From the NCBI RefSeq assembly GCF_026343335.1, contig NZ_JAPELX010000001.1:8432001-8496000 (forward strand): a stretch of DNA of 64,000 nt. Reading direction: 5' to 3'. The notes under the pieces were generated by a model that saw nothing but the letters and a program-made list of their open reading frames with translations, searched no databases and was not told where the DNA came from. Within the stretch, counting starts at the first letter, position 1. The number at the start of each line of letters is the position of its first letter. Shown in pieces: positions 44,642 through 53,167 of this stretch. This stretch comes from Streptomyces sp. NBC_00078 (GTDB lineage Bacteria > Actinomycetota > Actinomycetes > Streptomycetales > Streptomycetaceae). The translations under genes were made by a program, and so were the position numbers.

Positions 44642-46160
44642 TCACCGCCCGGGGTTGGGATTGAAGACGGGGTGGAAGCGTTCCGGCGGGGCGAGGTAGG
44701 TGGCCGGCAGCCCGCCGGTGTCGATGACGATCTGATCGATGGCATTCGCCGGGTCGACCATCCACAGCTTGACGATGTGTTCGCCGGGCCGGTCCGACGC
44801 TATGGTCGTGGTCACTTTCTCGATGCCCTCGACCACGTTGCGCGGCCACGCAGTGGTGCTGGACGTGACACCCGTTCCCTTGAGCAGGATCGGGTTGCCG
44901 GAATCGAGGCCGATGGCGAGCCGGCGGGTGCCGCGTTCGTCCAGCGAGGGCAGCCGGTACACGGTGACCGGGAAACTCCCGGTCGTGGTGAAGCGGACGT
45001 TGTACTGCAACTCGGGTGCCAGGGTGCGGCCGTCCCCGTCGATGCGCGCCGCGTTGAACGGCGTACCGATGACGGCGGCGCCGGAGCGGCCGAGGCCGGG
45101 GACCGTCTGCCAGGTCGCACCGGAGCGCGGCACCAGCCGGTCGTAGTGCTCGGCCTCGATCGACACGTAGCCCTGTGCCTCGACGAACCCGGTCGCCGTA
45201 ACCCGACCCTGCTCGCCGTCGTTGGCCACCTGCAGCGGCACTGTCACTGTTGCGCCCGCGCCGGTGATGCGCACCTGTGGGCTGCTGGCGCCGAGCGAGG
45301 CGGCGGCCCAGTCGACGCTGACCCAGATGCGAACCTGATCCGTAGTGGTCCCTGCGCCGGCGCTGACCCGCACCCAGGAGTGGCTGGTGGACGCCTGCCA
45401 GGACAGCGGGGCGAAACCCGTGTTGAAGATGTCGAAGAAGCGCCGGGTACGGGTGTATGAGGAGAACGGCAGGCGCCGGATGACGCCCGTCTCGTTGCCC
45501 TCGGCAGCCACCCCGAGACCTGCGGCGCTCGTCGGGGTACGCCTCGTCACGACGGGCACCCGCGGCGCCTTGGGGACGTTGTTCGGGTAAGGGTTGATGA
45601 TCTCTTTCCACTTTCCACCGGCGATCGCGGTGTTGTAGCGGCGGGTCAGCGCGTCCTCGTCGGCCTGGGCCCGCTCGGCGAGGTCGGCGAAGGTGTTCAC
45701 CCCGGCGCCGCGGGCCCTGCTTGACGGCGAGCGCGTTGCGGTCGGCGCACACGAACTTCAGGTTCGTCAGGTACGCGCCGGTCGGCGGATACTGCAGCAG
45801 CTCGAAGAAGGCGTCCTGGTGGTCCGCCAGCAGCTGTCCGGCCACCGCCTCGGTGCGGCTGATCAGGCTCCGGTACGCCTTCATTCGCCGCTCCGCCTCG
45901 TCGCCGTGGTGGACCAGGGAAAAGACCCCGCTCTGTATGAACTCGGGGCGGCGGGCCGCGGCCAGCTCGTAGTAGCCCTGCCGGATCTCCGCGATCTCCT
46001 GGGCGTGCGCCGCGCCGAACTGGCGACCGGCCCACTCGGCCAGCCGGGGCTGCACGTCCTCCGCACGCCACCTGTCGATGTCCCAGGCGAGCGCCATCGC
46101 GAACGACAGCCCCACCTCCTGCGACTTCAGGTCGCCCACGTTGAGGTCTGCGCCTATCAC
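44642..46160 (-). pseudogene. GH115 alpha-glucuronidase, C-terminal half with frameshift
   Basis: Minus strand. From 46160 one frame reads NVGDLKSQEVGLSFAMALAW and FELLQYPPTGAYLTNLKFVC, the second half of the GH115 catalytic region. Near 45705 the frame shifts (an extra C in GGGCCC) and continues in another frame with VNTFADLAERAQADEDALTR and the C-terminal beta domain ending FHPVFNPNPGR. GH115 enzymes remove glucuronic acid from xylan and have about 950 residues. The first 400 or so and the signal peptide are absent. The remaining part begins directly after the GH53 stop codon. Confidence 0.78.
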
Positions 46161-46900
46161 TCAGGCCTGGGTGAAGCCGTTCATGATGCTGGTGGGCCGC
46201 TTGCTGGAGGAGTCCCAGGCGCCCATGTTGTAGCCGGTGAACGGGGACATGCCCTCCGGCTCCCAGTAGAAGATGCCCTGCCCGCCGTTGGCCTTCAGCG
46301 CCTTGATGTAGGCGACGAGCGCGGCCTGGGTGGAGGAGGCCCGGTCCACACGACCGCCGAACTCGGTCTGCAGGAACGGTTTTCCGTACTGCGCGGAGAT
46401 CCTCTTCATGTTCCCCACGATCCCGCCCGCGAGGCTGGCGCTGCCGTACGAGGAGAACACCGACATGTCCCACTTGCCGCCGCCCGCGGCGTAGCGGCTG
46501 AAGAACGTCGTCATCGAGTCGTACTTCTGCGGCTGGGCCAGGTGGATGCACACCGTCGAGTTCGGCGACACCGCCTTGACCTGTGTGTACGCCGCGTTGA
46601 GCAGCCCGGCCATCTGCGCCGGGTTCGAGACGCCGCCGACGGGGCGGCAGATCCCGGTGTTGATCTCGTTGCCGATCTGCACCCAGGTGGGCAGCACGTC
46701 GTTGTTCTTCATGACCGTCATGGTTTGGTTCACGTACGTGGTCATCGCGGTGCGCATCTGGCTGTAGTTCATGTTCCGCCAGGCCGCGGGCGGGTTCTGC
46801 ACGCCGACAGAGTTCCAGGTGTCGCCGAACATGTAGTCGAGCATGATCGACATGCCGGCCGCCTTGATCCGCTTGGCGTGACTTCTCCGGCTGGTCGGCG
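46161..46900 (-). pseudogene. GH53-like endo-beta-1,4-galactanase, N-terminus missing
   Basis: About 240 codons of a GH53 TIM barrel: RIKAAGMSIMLDYMFGDTWN, PTWVQIGNEINTGI (acid/base Glu) and KPFLQTEFGGRVD (nucleophile Glu), ending MNGFTQA. The first strands and the signal peptide are not present. Upstream of about 46900 the sequence no longer resembles GH53 and soon reaches the GH5 stop. Substrate would be galactan or arabinogalactan. Both active-site Glu are retained, but without a start and signal it is unlikely to work. Confidence 0.75.
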
Positions 46901-47002
46901 CGCAGTTGACGAGATGGCACACCGTGTCGCTTCGCCACCCTGCCCAACTGCGCGCCCACGAGGTACCCAGAGGTACGTACCCGTCGCCGAGATTCGGTCC
47001 TG

Positions 47003-48241
47003 CTACGTGCCGGACGCAAGGCCGGAGCCGGCAACACTGCCGCTGACGCCATTCATGATGGCGTTGATGATGCCCTGTTGGGTGACCGTGAGGGAGCGGC
47101 GGTTGAACAGCCCGAACCCGTACCGATCGGTTGCACCGTTGTCCCAGTAGATGGTGGCCGCGCCGTATTTCTTGGCCGTGGCCACGACGGCCCGTGCGAA
47201 GTCCGCGCGATACCTGTTGTTCGACGAATCCAACGATGACTTGTCGATGGCACCGTATTCGCCCACCACCACCGGATACCCCTTCGAGACGAACACATCG
47301 TGCATCATCTTGAGCTGCGCGTCCAGATAGTCCTCCTGTCCCCAGGTCGACGTCCTTGATGGGTTGGTCGCTGCTCGGCCCCATTGCGTGATGGTGCCGT
47401 TTTCCTCTCCGGCGAAGTCCCAGGGGCTGTAGTGATGAACGGAGATCATGATCCGCCGCTCATTTGCGGGAATGGAGGGGGAGCGGTACTGGTCGGACGG
47501 AAGCGCGAAGCCGTAATTCCCCGCGGTGTAATCAATGTTCGTGTTCCAGCCGGCCACGAGCAGCCACCGCGAACTGTTGTTTCCGCCCGTTTTCCGCACG
47601 GTGTCCACGAAGATCTGGTTGTAGCTGTTGATGTTCGAGTAGCACGGTTGGGTCGGGCGGCCGTACTGCCCGTCGAACTCCTCGTTCATGGACTCCAGGA
47701 TCAGGCGCTGGTCGTAGTCCTTGAACCTGTTCGCGATCTGCTGCCAAGCTTTCTCGTACTTGGCCTTGATCGTCGCCTGGGAAGGCGAATCGCAGATCAG
47801 CCAGGAGCCGTTGACGGTCTTGTACCCGTCGCCGTGCATGTTGATCAGCACATGCAGGCCCCTGTTGTAGGCGTAGTTGACGACTTCTTGGACTCTGTTC
47901 AGCCAGGAGGCGTTGATCGTGTAATTCGGGCCGGGCCCTATGTATCCCAGGTAGGAGACCGGGATCCTGATCGTCTTGAACCCTGCCGCCCTCACTTTGT
48001 CGATGAGGGCCTGGGTCACCGTCGGCTGGCCCCATGCTGTTTCGCTGGGGTATCCGTTGGTGGTGGCTTCGAGTTGGTTCCCCAGATTCCATCCCGCGCC
48101 CATGTCGGCCACGATCTGTGAAGCGCTGGACTGTGCCGCGGTATCGGCCGATGCCTGATGCGCCGCACCGTAAACCGATGCGGTAACTGCCAACAGGACG
48201 GCAAGGAAAATGACTCTGATCTTCCCTGCTAATGAAACCAT
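47003..48241 (-). CDS. Secreted GH5 endoglucanase-like glycosidase
   Basis: 412 residues. A signal peptide (LAGKIRVIFLAVLLAVTASV) is followed by a GH5 barrel: MGAGWNLGNQLEATTNG, acid/base Glu in LILESMNEEF, His in ISVHHYSPW, nucleophile Glu in VVVGEYGAID, and a Trp in TIYWDNG. GH5 members of this form cut cellulose, mannan or xyloglucan. The C-terminal end after INAIMNG is short and may have lost a binding module. AGGAGAGG precedes the ATG. Upstream at 48303-48310 lies TGGGAGCG, one half of a CebR-type box. Confidence 0.87.
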   Translation of the reverse strand: MVSLAGKIRVIFLAVLLAVTASVYGAAHQASADTAAQSSASQIVADMGAGWNLGNQLEATTNGYPSETAWGQPTVTQALIDKVRAAGFKTIRIPVSYLGYIGPGPNYTINASWLNRVQEVVNYAYNRGLHVLINMHGDGYKTVNGSWLICDSPSQATIKAKYEKAWQQIANRFKDYDQRLILESMNEEFDGQYGRPTQPCYSNINSYNQIFVDTVRKTGGNNSSRWLLVAGWNTNIDYTAGNYGFALPSDQYRSPSIPANERRIMISVHHYSPWDFAGEENGTITQWGRAATNPSRTSTWGQEDYLDAQLKMMHDVFVSKGYPVVVGEYGAIDKSSLDSSNNRYRADFARAVVATAKKYGAATIYWDNGATDRYGFGLFNRRSLTVTQQGIINAIMNGVSGSVAGSGLASGT

Positions 48242-48483
48242 GAGCTTTCCTCTCCTGCGTCTTTGAGGGCGTCGGGCCCCCAAGCGGATCCATCTGTGCG
48301 AGTGGGAGCGGCCGGAGCCGCCGGCTGTTCGGGCGGTGGCGTCCACGCTGGCGCGGAAACGAGCACAGTCGATTGCGCAGCGGCTGACCTCACGGGCGCC
48401 CGTGGGTGGCCACGCATCCTGCACGACCCGGATGCACGGCGAGCACGGCAGACGCGCGCACCCGGGCCGTGCGTGGTTGCTCC

Positions 48484-49367
48484 TCAGCTCAGGGCGGATT
48501 CCCAGGTGGTCGTGCTGGAGGTGGCGTCGGCGCGAAGGCGGTCGCGGGCCGCGGTCTCGCCGTACAGACTCCACCGCATCCAGTCCACGAAGGTGTTGAC
48601 GGTGCGGGAGTCGCCGAATCAGTTGCTGTGGCCGTCGCCGCGGAAGGTGAGGAACGCCATGGCGGCGGCCAGTTCCCGGAACGCCTGGCGGGCGGAGGAG
48701 ATCGGGCACGTTCCGTCCCGGTCGCCGTGCGTGAACAGGACCCTGGCGCGGACAGCCAGGCTCGGGTTGCCCATGTCCACACAGGACATGGGGATCGTGG
48801 CGGTGATCCGTGCGCCGGGCCAGGACGTGAGCAGGCCGTGGGTGGTCATGCCGCCCATCGCGTGGCCGGAGACACCGACTCCGACCGCTGTGTTGATGTG
48901 GCCGGCCGGCGGCTCGCCGGCCGTGTTGAGGGCGAGGGTCCGGGTGATGACCTCGGAGACGTCCTTGGACTGGTTGCCGTTGTAGACGTCTTGGCCGCTG
49001 AGGTTGGCGAAGTGGGGGGCGGGGACGATGAACCCCGCCTCCGCCAGCGGGCGGATGATCGCCAGGGATTTCTGCGGGCTGCTGCTGAAGCCGTGCATGA
49101 ACTCGCAGACCGGGAAAACGCCCTGGGCGACGGGGGTGCTGGTGACCGGGGAGCGACCGGGAGTACCGGTGGCGGGGTAGTAGACGTAGGTGGTCCACCG
49201 GCGGCTGCCGCGCGCCAGGCGTACTGACGTACGCCGACCGCGAACCGCTGGGTCGGAGCAATGGCACTCGCGGTGGCACTTGCGTGTCCCGTGCCGAGCA
49301 GGGACATGCCTACGCCCGCGGCTCCGGCTGCGCTCAGCGTCACGAGACTACGCCGTTGCATGGTCAT
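48484..49367 (-). pseudogene. Exported alpha/beta hydrolase, inactivated by several lesions
   Basis: The signal (MQRRSLVTLSAAGAAGVGMS) and FAVGVRQYAWR are in one frame. Near 49210, within a GCGCGC stretch, one base seems missing, and the protein continues as YVYYPATGTPGRSP and FMHGFSSSPQKSLAIIRPLA. The nucleophile elbow reads SGHAMGGMTT, so the usual Ser of GHSxGG is Ala. At 48619-48621 a TGA stands where relatives have Trp (GHSN-stop-FGDSRTVNTF), and the frame runs on to a natural-looking stop at 48484. Frameshift, nonsense and catalytic change together indicate a true pseudogene of a dienelactone/PET-hydrolase-like esterase. Confidence 0.75.
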
Positions 49368-49908
49368 GAAGACTCCTGGTGGGGGGTGCGGAGCGCTGTT
49401 CGGTCAGGTGCCGGGGAGAGGCGTGGGTGATGCCGCGGCGGTGAGACTGACCTAGGTGGTGGGGGGAGTAGTGGTGGGGGTGGTCGGCTCGGCGAATCGC
49501 GCATGGTGGAGGACGTTCCGGTCCTGCCCGTGGTGGTCATCGGCGTGGTTGGCCCTGCCCGAAGAGACGCGGCAAGCCGCTGAACACCGGCCGGACCGTG
49601 ACCCGTTGAGGGAGCAGCGCCCTTGGCGCCCGCCCGCTCGCCTGGCTGACAGGAGGTGTCGATTCCGCGGAGACGGCGCTGCCTCTCCTTCGACTCGTCG
49701 TGCGCTATGCCTCTGGGAGCGTTCCCACATGTCTTTCAACAGGTACATTCCCGACCGGGTGCCGATCTGTCAATCATCGGCGCTCAACTCTGTTGTCTTC
49801 GACGCGCATTCGACAGATCGCAGGCGCAGGAGGCACGGTGTGACTTCTTCGGGGCCCGCCCGATCACACTCGCGGCGGCCCGCCGTCAGCTGTGGCCGAT
49901 ACCCGCAC
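49368..49908. other. Gene-free region with an orphan CebR-like box
   Basis: About 540 bp. It holds the box at 49714-49727 and an inverted repeat CGATCTGTC (49763-49771) / GACAGATCG (49812-49820). No supported gene starts beside either. A cellulase-type gene may have been lost here. Confidence 0.5.
49714..49727. promoter_or_regulatory. CebR-type operator, one mismatch
   Basis: TGGGAGCGTTCCCA differs in one base from TGGGAGCGCTCCCA, the known Streptomyces CebR operator of cellulase and cellobiose genes. Nearest gene on the minus strand is the broken esterase 350 bp away. Confidence 0.65.
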
Positions 49909-50662
49909 TCATGCCGGCGATCGTATGGCCCTGATGTCGGGGTGAGGTCCCTGCGCGAATCGGGTCGTCACGGAGCGGACGTGGTCCTGGGCCGGCTGGA
50001 GCAGACCGTCGTACACCGCGACGCAGACTTCCCGCGCCCGTGACCGGGGCCAGCCCGGCGGCAGAAGCCCGATGGGGAGCAGCGGGTCCAGAATGGGGAA
50101 GTGGCGGTAGGCGTGCATGACCTCGGTCCGTGCGCGCACCGCATCGGCACCGGTGACGCGGTCGGCGGTGATGTGTGCAAGCAAGCCGCTCCAACGGTCG
50201 ATGAAAGCCCGGTAGTGCTCGGTAATGCCGGGCAGGTCCCACGCCTGGACCGGGCTGCGGTCGGCCTCCGTGTCCAGTTCCTCCTGCCGCGCGCGGAATA
50301 CGGTCACCGCTCCCCGCGCCAGGTCGGCCACCTCGATCCGCCCCTTGAGGGTCAGCGGGTGCGGCGACACCCAGAGCGCGTCGTACAGCGGCGCGAATCC
50401 GCGCCAGCGCAGCGCGGTGCGCAGTGCGCGCCGCCGCGTGCTCTCCTGCTCCGGGACGGAGAAGGCGATCAGTGTCCACCGACCGTCCCATGACTCGGGT
50501 TGGGTGGTGAAGGTGGCGATCGAGCTGGCGCCGCTCCACAGGTCGACGGCGGCCTCCCGTGTCAGCCGGTAGGAGCTGTACCGTCCTTGGCGGCTGCCCT
50601 CCAGCACCCCACGGCGCATCAGCCTGCTGATCGTCGTACGGGCGGCGCTCGCGGCTCGGAGA
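49909..50662 (-). pseudogene. PaaX-like regulator, N-terminus truncated
   Basis: About 250 codons. It begins within the winged helix (ARTTISRLMRRGVLEGSRQG) and continues with the PaaX central and C-terminal domains (WTLIAFSVPEQESTRRRALR, LPGITEHYRAF, HAYRHFPILDPLLPIGLLPP). Full proteins have about 35-40 more N-terminal residues. The frame upstream closes at a TAA near 50680. An ATG at 50619 could start a protein lacking most of the HTH. PaaX controls phenylacetate and related aromatic breakdown. Confidence 0.75.
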
Positions 50663-50721
50663 AGTCCTTAGCATCCTTGTCCAAAGATAGATTTTCCGTC
50701 CAGTTCGTGAGGGGGCGGTTC

Positions 50722-51408
50722 ATGGAGCACCCGGTGACTGGTAGGCCGCAGGACGACACCAGGGGCCCCCGTGCCGCCGCTTCGGACGAGGCCGATGAGC
50801 ACCTCATCCGCGAAGCGGAGAAGATCGCTGTGGCGTTGGGCCGTATGTTTCCCGGGCTGTGCGAGGTGGTGCTGCACGACCTGCGGGATCCGCAGCAAGC
50901 GATCCGGGTGATCGAGAACGACCTTTCCGGCCGGAAGGTCGGGGATTCGGCCACGGAGCTGGGCCTGGCCCGCATCGCGGATCCGCACTACCCGAGCGTC
51001 ATCCAGAACTATCCCAACCAATTTCCCGACGGTCGGCCGGTGAAGAGCACGTCGATCGGCATCAAGAACGCCGAGGGCCGGTACGTCGCGGCCCTGTGCC
51101 TGAACCTTGATGTATCCGTTCTGTCGCCGGTGACGCTGGCGTTGTCGAACCTCGTGGCCACCGACGTCGAGCACCGCGAGCAGCCACTGGAGAACCTGCG
51201 GGACCGCAACATGCGCGAGCTGCGCCGGACGGTGGAGGCGCTGGCCGCGGAGCGCGGCGCCACTCCCCGGTCGCTGAGCCGGGACAACAAGAAGGCGCTC
51301 GTACGGAAGCTGCAGGGCGAGGGCTACTTCGATCACCGAGAGGCCGCACAGACCATCGCGGACCTGCTCGGCGTGTCCCGGGCCACCGTCTACAACTACG
51401 CCAAGTAA
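50722..51408 (+). CDS. YheO-like PAS/HTH transcriptional regulator
   Basis: 228 residues. Residues about 25-150 form a YheO-like PAS domain (LCEVVLHDLRDPQQAIRVIE, then TSIGIKNAEGRYVAALCLNL). The C-terminal 70 residues hold an HTH (REAAQTIADLLGVSRATVYN). This family is usually found next to D-amino-acid, RidA-like or deaminase genes. Here the next gene is a D-threonine-aldolase-like remnant starting 13 bp after its stop. GAGGGGG lies before the ATG at 50722. Confidence 0.87.
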   Translation: MEHPVTGRPQDDTRGPRAAASDEADEHLIREAEKIAVALGRMFPGLCEVVLHDLRDPQQAIRVIENDLSGRKVGDSATELGLARIADPHYPSVIQNYPNQFPDGRPVKSTSIGIKNAEGRYVAALCLNLDVSVLSPVTLALSNLVATDVEHREQPLENLRDRNMRELRRTVEALAAERGATPRSLSRDNKKALVRKLQGEGYFDHREAAQTIADLLGVSRATVYNYAK

Positions 51409-51421
51409 CAGGGACACGCAC

Positions 51422-52418
51422 ATGACCGACACCGGACCCGCAGCACACCCCGCACCGGCCTCTGCGCCCGGCCACGGGCGAAGAGCAGACGGCTGCGCTC
51501 GTGGACGAGGCGGGTCCGATCACCGTCTCCACCCTCGCCGAAGCCGAAGCCGAAGCCGAAGCGTTCGCGGACGGCGGCTACACCGACATCACCTACGCCG
51601 TCGGCATCGATCCCCACAAGCTCCCCCGCGTGATCGTGCTGCTGCGCCGCGGCGTGACCATGCGGGTCCTGCTGGACAGCATCGAGCAGGCCGTATTCGT
51701 CGCCGAAGCCTCCCGCCAGGCCGGCCAGCCAATCCCGGCCCAGATCGAGATCGACTGCGACGGCCACCGCGGGGGCCTCAAGCCCGACGACCCCGCCCTC
51801 ACCGAGATTGGCCGCATCCTGCACGACGAGGCATGCCTGGACGGCGTGCTCGCCCATGCAGGCGAGTCGTACTTCGCCTACAGCGCCGAGGAACAGCGCT
51901 TGGCTGCACAGAACGAACGCGACACCGCGGTCGCCGCAGCAGAACGTCTCCGCGCTGCCGGCCTGCCCGTGACCTGCGTCAGTGTCGGCTCCACCCCCAC
52001 CGCCCACGCGGCCGACGACCTCACCGGGGTCACCGAACTGCGGGCCGGGAACTACATCTTCTTCGACCTGGTGATGGCCGGCCTCGACGTGTGCCAGGTG
52101 CAGGACCTCGCCCTGTCGGTGGTCGTCACCGTCATCGGCCACCGGCCCGAGTACGGGTGGATCATCACCGACGGCGGTTGGATGGCCATGTCCCGCGACC
52201 GTGGCACCGCCGACCAGGCCCAGGACCAGGGCTACGGTCTGGTCACCGACCTGACCGGCCGCCTCATCCCGAACCTGGTCATGACCGGCGCGAGCCAGGA
52301 ACACGGCACCCTCACCGCCCGTGACGGCGCCGACCTGCCCGACCTTCCGGTCGGCACCCGGCTGCGGGACAGGTTCGGCAAGGTCGGCTCCGACGCGGTG
52401 CACACGGGCGACATCACC
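51422..52418 (+). pseudogene. D-threonine aldolase/D-serine dehydratase-like gene, both ends lost
   Basis: The first 15-20 codons from the ATG at 51422 (MTDTGPAAHPAPASAPGHG) are in one frame. The body, in another frame from about 51490, reads GPITVSTLAEAEAEAEAFAD and GGYTDITYAVGIDPHKLPRV, then IFFDLVMAGLDVCQVQDLAL. It belongs to the alanine-racemase-fold DSD1/DTA family. The N-terminal region with the PLP lysine (about 60 residues) and the C-terminal metal site (PNHAC) are missing; after RLRDRFGKVG similarity stops. A GCCGAA repeat of four units lies at 51537-51560. Confidence 0.7.
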
Positions 52419-52556
52419 GGAACGGCTGTGAAACCGCCGGGTGGAGCTCCGCCGCGACTGCTCCACCCGGCGGGACCTGCGCGCACCGGCGACAGCGTCT
52501 GGGCAGTGCCCAGGTGTGCTGCACCGGTGTACGTGGATGGTGGCGGCAGCGAACCG

Positions 52557-52886
52557 TCATCCTCGCCCGCTGACGGCCTGGCGGCGCAGGAAGAGGTTCA
52601 TGGCGCTCATGGTCAGCACCGTCTGTCCGTGCTGGTCGAGGACCTCGATGCCGGTGGTGACGAGACCGCGATCAGGCTTGGAGCGCGAGGCTCGGGCATC
52701 CTGGACCGTTGCCCGCAGGGACAGACTGTCGCCGGGTCTGACCGGCTGGACCCAGCGCAGTTCGTCGATGCCGGGGGAGGCCAGGCCGGCCACCTTGCTG
52801 ACGTAGTGGTCGACATACATGCGCATCGTGACGGCGCAGGTGTGCCACCCGCTGGCGATGAGACCGCTGAACGGGCCCTGCCGGGG
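52557..52886 (-). pseudogene. MaoC-like hydratase, C-terminal part
   Basis: The frame reads RQGPFSGLIASGWHTCAVTM RMYVDHYVSKVAGLASPG, DELRWVQPVRPGDSLSLRAT and ends LTMSAMNLFLRRQAVSGRG. This is the hot-dog fold of MaoC/(R)-enoyl hydratases. The first 40 or so residues are missing and the frame changes near 52886. The catalytic Asp/His segment normally lies near the missing edge, so activity is unlikely. Confidence 0.7.
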
Positions 52887-53167
52887 TGTTGACGGTGCCG
52901 GCCTCGGCTCGGGTGTCGTGCTCGCGCATCCACGTCATGCAGACCTGCCGCCCGCAAACCGCCCGGCATTGCGCCGGACCGGACGGTGGCGGGACCTCTG
53001 ATCAGCGTCTCCGACGAACACCCCCGGGCCCGGTGACACCACCCCCCAGGTCATGCCTTCGAGAGGGGGCAACAGTCATGCCGGACCCGGAGGCCGGCGG
53101 CCCCGTTGCGGAGCCGCCGAAAACCTAACGGGGCGTTGCTGCCGGGCCGTCAGTCACTCACGCGGTC

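Noticed and set aside
45693..47150. Long plus-strand open frame of 485 codons
   Set aside because: Antisense to clear GH115, GH53 and GH5 coding sequence; composition is that of a GC-rich shadow.
52886..53167. Possible N-terminal extension of the MaoC fragment
   Set aside because: The frame upstream of 52886 reads unrelated sequence with no hot-dog fold features.
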